DNA of 64,000 nucleotides from Isoetes taiwanensis. Taxonomy: Eukaryota; Streptophyta; Lycopodiopsida; Isoetales; Isoetaceae. Positions within the stretch are counted from its first letter, which is position 1; each line of letters starts with the position of its first letter. Below are positions 58,247-64,000 of this stretch, piece after piece. Made by a program: the position numbers and the translations under genes. The DNA lies in contig JAJEKV010000033.1 of assembly GCA_021234155.1 (NCBI GenBank), positions 13,341,614 to 13,405,613 on the forward strand, read 5' to 3'. Below the pieces are notes generated by a model. That model did no database searches and was not told the DNA's origin. It was given only the letters and a program-made list of their open reading frames with translations.

Positions 58247-58799
58247 TATCAAGAGACGCGTAGAAGAGAAGCATTTCTATGCTTGTCTGTCGAGAAAAGT
58301 GACACCCATCGGGTGTACATCTAGTGTCAAACTTGAGTGGATACCTAGCTAGTAGGAAAGTTCATAATAGTAGGACCTGACATGTCCATTTACAACATTG
58401 ACAAGATAACCATGATTAATCTGTTTAGGGTGGATTCCAGTGAGAGATTCTTGTCGGTGTATGTTAGAGTGGCACCCCTAATATTTTATCTTAAAATAGA
58501 CTTTCACGATTCAATTCAATTCTATTTTGTCAGTAAGCTTAGGTATGCATGCAAACATGCGTAAAAGTCAAGAATGGTGACTAAAAACAACATGGTGAAG
58601 TTTGAAAAGATTTGTAAAAGGAAAGGCCTCTTACATTGTTAGTCCTGTGCCTCCTGGTACAGGACTATTCATGCATACGTCAGACCAGGTCAAGCTCAAA
58701 GATCCTCAGTCAACCACGGGTCAGACATCCAAGCCTCCACAGAAGACTAAGCAGGCCACGCAGTCAAAGCCTTTGGCGGTCAACAAGAGGCGCCGCTCA
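58247..58799. other. Flank of the gypsy element; no gene recognised
   Basis: Contains an open plus-strand frame at 58602-58808 rich in Lys/Gln/Pro (ending NKRRRSDK) without known motifs. It may already be part of the retrotransposon LTR. The inverted pair GTCCTGTGCCTCC / GGTACAGGAC lies at about 58644-58666. Confidence 0.35.
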
Positions 58800-59255
58800 G
58801 ACAAGTGACGGCCCGTCACCGCCCGCGTCAGCGTCAGCGTGATTCTAGGCACTTCAAGAGGCACCGCCAACATTCCTGCAAATCAGGCCTCCTTCCAGGA
58901 GTCGGCACCGAGATCAGTCAGAGTGTCTATATTGGGCCCAAGGCCATTGTACTATATATATGAGTAGAGTTAGCTCATAAGTTTTTAGATGAGTTTTGAG
59001 TCTTGTCTCCTTTCAGTTTTCTCTCTATTGCGAGAGCTCATGTATTTTCATCATTGATATCAAGGAAGCTTATCATCTTTCTTTCATTTGTTCTGTTCTC
59101 TTCTTTTCTTCTCTTTTCAAAGCAAATCCGCGTGACATAGTCCCCGGACTCTCTGTTAGATCCACGGGTCCTCCAGAGGGTCAGTTTTCTTCAGGGAGTT
59201 CCCGAACCCAGACCCAAACACCGCCGCCATTTGCCGGGTCGATTTTCTCCTACTT
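58800..59255 (+). promoter_or_regulatory. Probable gypsy 5' LTR / leader with TATA box
   Basis: TACTATATATATGAG at about 58950 is a TATA-like box, followed by a pyrimidine-rich leader (TTCTTTCATTTGTTCTGTTC) typical of LTR U5/leader sequence, ahead of gag at 59261. The LTR borders and primer-binding site were not pinned down, and no 3' LTR lies in the window. Confidence 0.4.
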
Positions 59256-59260
59256 TCTTA

Positions 59261-61026
59261 CATGCGCCATATGCATCGCAATTTCACGCCGGAAGAACTC
59301 CTTTCTCGAGCGGCATCTCGCTTGGGAGCCATCAGCGTCGGGAAACCTGATTCGCGACATGTATGGATACGCTTATGACATAGAGGGAGGCCATCTTCGG
59401 TCTAGGGCTCACGATCGGCGCCACCCACCCCTCGTGTCCGGGCCTGCGTCGGTTCCAGCCCCAAAGCGTGCAAACATTGCTCACAACCTCGGTCCCCTCA
59501 TCATTATCGGGGAGCCTTATCCGGCTCCAACCTTCTCAACCGTACTTTCATACCCACGAACATGCCTACATCCATCATTCTTGGGCCATCGCCACTTCCT
59601 TCAGAACCATCATCTCCCAGGGTGGGCACATTTATCCACATGTCTCCTTTTCGCCTGCCCGGAATATCCTTTCCCTACGTTTCCCTTTGCTCTTCTGTTT
59701 TACAACCTTACGGATCTCAAAACCAAATGCTCCGCCGGGTTTCTCAACCGCAGATCACCCCTTCATCGTGGTCCGCCGGGCACAATGCCAAATCCACCTC
59801 AACCTCAATATCCTCACTATCCGTTCCCGTCCGCCCAAAGACTTTCACATCTACCTTTCGGGACTCGAACCGACTTATCCCACCTTTGGCAACACGAAGG
59901 CAAACCGTTAGACCAAAGTGCTCAGGCCCACATGGAAGAATTTGAGGCTCTAGCTGTCCTAAATGGGCACGCCGCGAACCTCAACTGAAATTTCACATCT
60001 TTTTCCACCACACCGTGGCTTCTCCTCATCAATGGCTCATGTCCAACAAAAGCCATTGGAAACAAGATCTGGTCGAAATGCGACCGCTTTTACGTCTCAT
60101 TACGGGACCACGGATGATGATCAACTTCATCTCAAGCAACTCAATGAACTTCAACAAGAGCCCCCTGAGTCTCCGCCTCGGGATTTTATGGATCGACTTC
60201 ACATTCTCGCTTTCAATAAGCTCAAGGAGTACCCTACCACGAGCCGTTTTTTGGTCCGGTTTCTCCAAGGACTTCCTCCCGCTATTCGACTCATGATGAA
60301 TACCAAGGCCCAAAACTTTGGGAGCAAGCTATCGACCTTGTCAATCACTCCGTCAATGTTTCCTCCCGAGGCGTGGCTCTTCAAGAGCTCCCGTTCATTC
60401 CACCCGTCATGGTTCCACAAACGGCTGTTCAGCCTCAACACGCTAATCCACAGCGCAGTCAAATCTGGTGCCATATTTGCAAATATCAAGGCCATTTGGC
60501 CAATGAGTGCAACTCCACCAATGGCCCGCCTCATTGCAAGCGATGCAACATGTGCAATCATGCCACGGAAGAGTGCACTCGCACTCATCCCACACCGTTC
60601 CGCAACAAAATGGTTTATCAAGTACAAACCACACCTCAGTCCCAAACGCACTATCGCCAGCCACCACCTCTTTCGGGTGCAGCCCACGCAACTCTATCAA
60701 AGAATGGGACCAACCCCACGGGATCCAAGCAACGCCCTCCTTTTGATCCTTCTAAAGCTCGGTGCTATCACTGTCAAGAATGGGGTCATACCACCACGGC
60801 GTGCCCTCAACTTCCACAAGTTCAGGTCCAGCTTCCTGGCACAAATCAGACCACATCGGTCCGCCTCACGGCTTACCAACTCTGGCTTGCTAATGGCAAA
60901 CAAGGCCCGCGACCAGTTCTCAAGAAGCCCCCAAGAGCGCCTCAGCAATCACGCTATCAACCAGCTCCAGCAAATCAACCTCAATTTGAATCAACAAGCC
61001 CAAGAGGAAATTTTTCAGGCACTTAA
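59261..61026 (+). pseudogene. Ty3/gypsy gag, frameshifted, three zinc knuckles
   Basis: Gag appears to start MRHMHRNFTPEELLSRAASR at 59261. The capsid-like part (DFMDRLHILAFNKLKEYPTT, then FLQGLPPAIR) is at 59963-60300. The nucleocapsid, in another frame from 60373, holds three CX2CX4HX4C knuckles: CHICKYQGHLANEC (60469-60510), CKRCNMCNHATEEC (about 60535) and CYHCQEWGHTTTAC (about 60763). Frames change near 59380, 59960 and 60370, so no continuous Gag is made. GC content is higher than in the flanking DNA, as expected for a younger insertion. Confidence 0.75.
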
Positions 61027-61260
61027 TCCTCCCGTACAGCCGTCAAATTGGGTTGGTCTAGTTTCACGCCAGACCAAGGCATCACGTCCCTTGACTATTA
61101 TTCAGAAGGACACGCAACCTGCCTTTGCAGTTGACACCCTTCCTCATGAGGACGAAAAAAAGGTTCACTTTGCACCTGACTTAGAAAAGCTCATGCCAAA
61201 TGTCATGCCCAAAGTTCGCCAAAGCATTTTGAATCTCATGCAAGCGGTGAAGGCCGCACA

Positions 61261-61914
61261 TTGGCAAATGTTCATGCCACCACTCGAGCTCAACAAAGAC
61301 ACGATCCACCTTCAACATCTCAACCTCCACGCTCTCAGACATATCCCAATATTGCAGCCGAGGTTGACTTACTCAAAGAAGTTGCTGCTTCCCTGCCACG
61401 CACTCCCGCACCAGTGGAACCAGCAGATCCTTTTTCTCATGTACCTCTCGAACTCCAAGAGGAGCTTGCCAAGATCAAAATTCCTTTAAGCTTGGCAACC
61501 ATTTTAAAACTCTGTCCTGCTCTCAAGGACCAGTTACCACTCCCAACTGTTTTAGTTGGGGCTGTGGCTACCTCTACACCCACGGTCCATGCAACGGTGG
61601 GAAATCAGCAAGTCAACCATGTTCAAATCGATGGAGGTAGTGCAGTCAATCTCATCACGGACAAACTCCGCAAACAAATGGGCATCACACAACTCTTTCG
61701 TGCCCCATATGACATCAAATTGGCTAATGGCCATATCACGAGACCTCAAGGCGTTACACCTATTCTACACATCAACATTGGTGATCTCCGCTTTCCCATG
61801 GAATTTGGAGTTTGGAAAGCTGGTGAAGATCCGGTGACTATGAAATCTTTGGTGGGAAGACCCTTTCTCCGCCGGGGCAAAGAGTATCCATTCTTTGGGC
61901 CACGGACCGGTTAG
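61261..61914 (+). pseudogene. Gypsy protease region
   Basis: An open frame of 217 residues. A linker with ELQEELAKIKIPLSLATILK leads to a retropepsin-like domain: VNHVQIDGGSAVNLITDKLR (active-site-like DGGS where D-S/T-G is usual), an IKLANGHITRPQGV strand and a MKSLVGRPFLRR end. The D-G-G-S form is seen in some plant retroelement proteases. It sits between the gag and RT remnants. The frame is closed at 61912. Confidence 0.7.
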
Positions 61915-63825
61915 TCATCCACAGATGGTCATCTCAATGCCACAATGGACTTGCAAACAGGTAGGATCATTTCCGTTGACAATGCGGAACCCTCTCTCGC
62001 AACAATCGATTCTCAAGACGCCAGAATATTTATCAAGTTGGGCTACCCTGGCGGCGTCACGCCTCTGTCATCCTACCCGAATATGCTGATCCTTGGGGAG
62101 AAATGACTCTTGATCGGGACCGGCCGTGGCTGCCTTGCTTGACCCTACCGGCTCCTTGCAATCGAATCCAACGCGTTGATCACTTTTCGATACGGACACT
62201 CCAAAGCAACTCCTGGCGATGTACACGCCGTCATGAAGCAACCACCGCTAGATGACACCGAAAGCAACCTCTCTTTTTACCACGCCAAAGTGCCACGATC
62301 CGGTTATGCTCCAACCTCCCGCACACATTGTCCGGGATATCAAGTCATACCCCATATTCGGACTCTCAAGTCGAAATTGTGGATGTTGGCAACAATCAAC
62401 CTGTCAGTATTAACGCAAACCTTAAAGGCTCCTTATCGTAATCAGGCCGCCACGCTGTTCAAAAATTCAAACACATTTTCACGGAGTTACAAAGATCTGC
62501 GGGGAATCAACAAAAGCTTGGGGAACTCACCATTCCTACCAAATCTGATGCACGACCCGTAGCAACAACGATGTGCTCAACCCTAATTACCGCGGATCGC
62601 GTCAAGGCGGAAATTGACAAACTCCTTGCCGCGGGTTTGATCTATGAGGTCAAACATTCGAATGGGTGAGCCCTATCGCCATTGCCCTTAAGCACAATGG
62701 TAAGATCCGCCTGCGTGTAGACTATCGGAAACTCAATCGGGCCACGGGCGTGATCATTTTCCACTTCCCTTCACGGACCAAGTTGGAAGAAGTGGTCGGA
62801 CATGAGATGTACTCCTTTATGGATGGTTTCTCTCGGCTACAATCAGATCTCCATCAAAGAATCGACGATCAACTCAAGACCACTTTCACCACCCCGGGGC
62901 ACTTTTGCCTACAAGGTGGTTCCTTTTGGATTATCCAACTCTCCTTCAACATTTCAACGCATCATGCTCTCCGTTTTTTCATGATTTCATGAAGGAAAAT
63001 CCCTTCTTGCAAATTTTTCAAGATGACTTCTCGCCTACTGATTCCATGGCTGACCATTTGGATAAATTGGAACTCGTCTTTCAGAAATGTGATGAGTCGG
63101 CATTAGTCTCAATCGGAGAAATGCACCTTTTGCGTCACTTTCGTGTTCTCGTTAGGCCATGTTGTCGTGAAAGCAGAATCACCACCGATCCCGCCAAAAT
63201 CGGGCTTGTGTGCTAAAAGCTCAAGCACCGGCCAATATCAAAGAGACACGCTCTTTCCTAGGAAAGGTCAATTATTACTCCACCTTCATACGGGATCGGC
63301 AGCCATTGCAGATCCCATTCATAAACTCACGGTGACTAATCCACCGGGCTTGGAATTCCCAAAGGAAGTCGCTTTCCAACGGTGAAGCTTTTGCTTACTC
63401 AGGCACCGTACTTGTTCCTCCTCAATGGGACAAGCCCTTTCATGTTCATGTCGATGTCTGGCGTTTGCTATTGGAGCGTTTCTTTCTCAAGAATATGATC
63501 GCGACATCGATAAACCAAATCGCTATGCCGGTAGAAAACTCAATTCTGCTGAAAGAACTATTCGCCACGCGGGAGTGAAGCTTTGGGTCTCATTTTCTCA
63601 GGTCCAACGCCCGGTCATTACCTTTTGGGCGATCAAATCAAGTTCTTTGTGGACCACCAAGCACTTCTCTATTTGATCAACAAATCCACGCCCACGGGTC
63701 GCATTGCTCGTTGGGTCCTTCTTCTCCAAGAATTTGCTCCTTTTGAAATCGTTCATAAGGCTGGCAAATCTCATGTTGTTTCGGATTATCTTTCACGCAT
63801 CCCACGGATGATCCCGCCGAAATGA
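61915..63825 (+). pseudogene. Gypsy reverse transcriptase and RNase H, heavily frameshifted
   Basis: RT motifs in order: VKAEIDKLLAAGLIYEV (62610), IRLRVDYRKLNRAT (62704), a GFSRLQ/YNQISIKE stretch with a frame change (62825), GTFAYKVVPFGLSNSPSTFQ (62895) and the catalytic box as FQDD (63018). RNase H: HVHVDV (63440), RKLNSAERTIRHAG (63530), FFVDHQALLYLINKSTPTGR (63640) and a tail AGKSHVVSDYLSRIP ending 63820. At least six frame changes occur. Most plant gypsy RTs have Y-x-DD; the Phe and Gln here may be secondary damage. Confidence 0.85.
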
Positions 63826-64000
63826 GTCTCGGGCGCCTTCCCCGATGCTCCACTTTTTTTTAGTCACGGCAACACCACATTGGTTCCATGATTTTCAGCA
63901 AGTACCTCCTCGAGGGTGCTCTTCCACCGAAGATGAGACGCTCTCTCCCCGCCAAGCGACAATCCGCCGCCATCAATTTCTCCGAGAGGTCCGTGACTAC
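63826..64000 (+). other. Continuing gypsy sequence at the window edge
   Basis: The sequence after RNase H, where the integrase region would follow, is cut by the end of the window. No integrase zinc finger is visible yet. Confidence 0.4.

Overview
The window looks like nuclear DNA of a land plant with a large, transposon-rich genome. The evidence is plant PLS-class pentatricopeptide repeat (PPR) genes, GT-AG introns, plant-type LINE, copia, gypsy, Mutator-like (MULE) and Helitron elements, tRNA-derived SINE-like repeats and a broken cytosolic ribosomal protein gene. Intronless PPR genes with long runs of 31-residue S motifs, plus PPR debris elsewhere, would suit a seedless vascular plant such as a fern or lycophyte. 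That placement is inference; no species is identified. Only three gene models look open and intact: two neighbouring PPR genes (30.3-34.2 kb, minus strand) and a five-exon ULP1-like protease gene carried inside a MULE.

Layout. 0.3-1.0 kb: eroded PPR pseudogene. 2.39-19.6 kb: one large nested block bounded by a 17-bp target-site duplication. It holds a near-complete LINE (2.4-7.98 kb) fused head to tail to a second, 5'-truncated LINE whose ORF2 is split by an 8,646-bp DNA transposon (9,288-17,933). That transposon has CATTAGAG termini, a 3-bp GCT duplication, a transposase-like gene, a spliced accessory gene and fragments of PPR, leucine-rich-repeat and G-type-lectin genes. 19.6-28 kb: gene-poor DNA with local duplications, tRNA-like repeats and a 115-bp GA tract. 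28.1-29.1 kb: intron-containing ribosomal protein uL30 (RPL7) pseudogene. 30.3-34.2 kb: the PPR pair.

34.6-43.4 kb: a MULE with about 77-bp terminal inverted repeats, a DDE/SWIM transposase (frameshifted), a roughly 1-kb array of about 40 copies of a motif that also lies in its own termini, a second GCCACCTAT-type array, and the ULP1-like gene. 45.8-48.4 kb: Ty1/copia remnant with a primer-binding site, ending before reverse transcriptase. 48.85-49.69 kb: Harbinger/Tourist-type MITE. 50.5-55.7 kb: candidate Helitron carrying exon-like fragments and a SINE. 57.7-58.2 kb: a foldback MITE whose terminus resembles that of the 8.6-kb transposon. 58.8-64.0 kb: a degenerate Ty3/gypsy element running off the window edge.

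The most novel-looking items are the CATTAG-terminus transposon family (large element plus MITE) and the MULE that combines transposase, protease and an amplified terminal motif. Identities rest on reading motifs and translations by eye; no database search was run.
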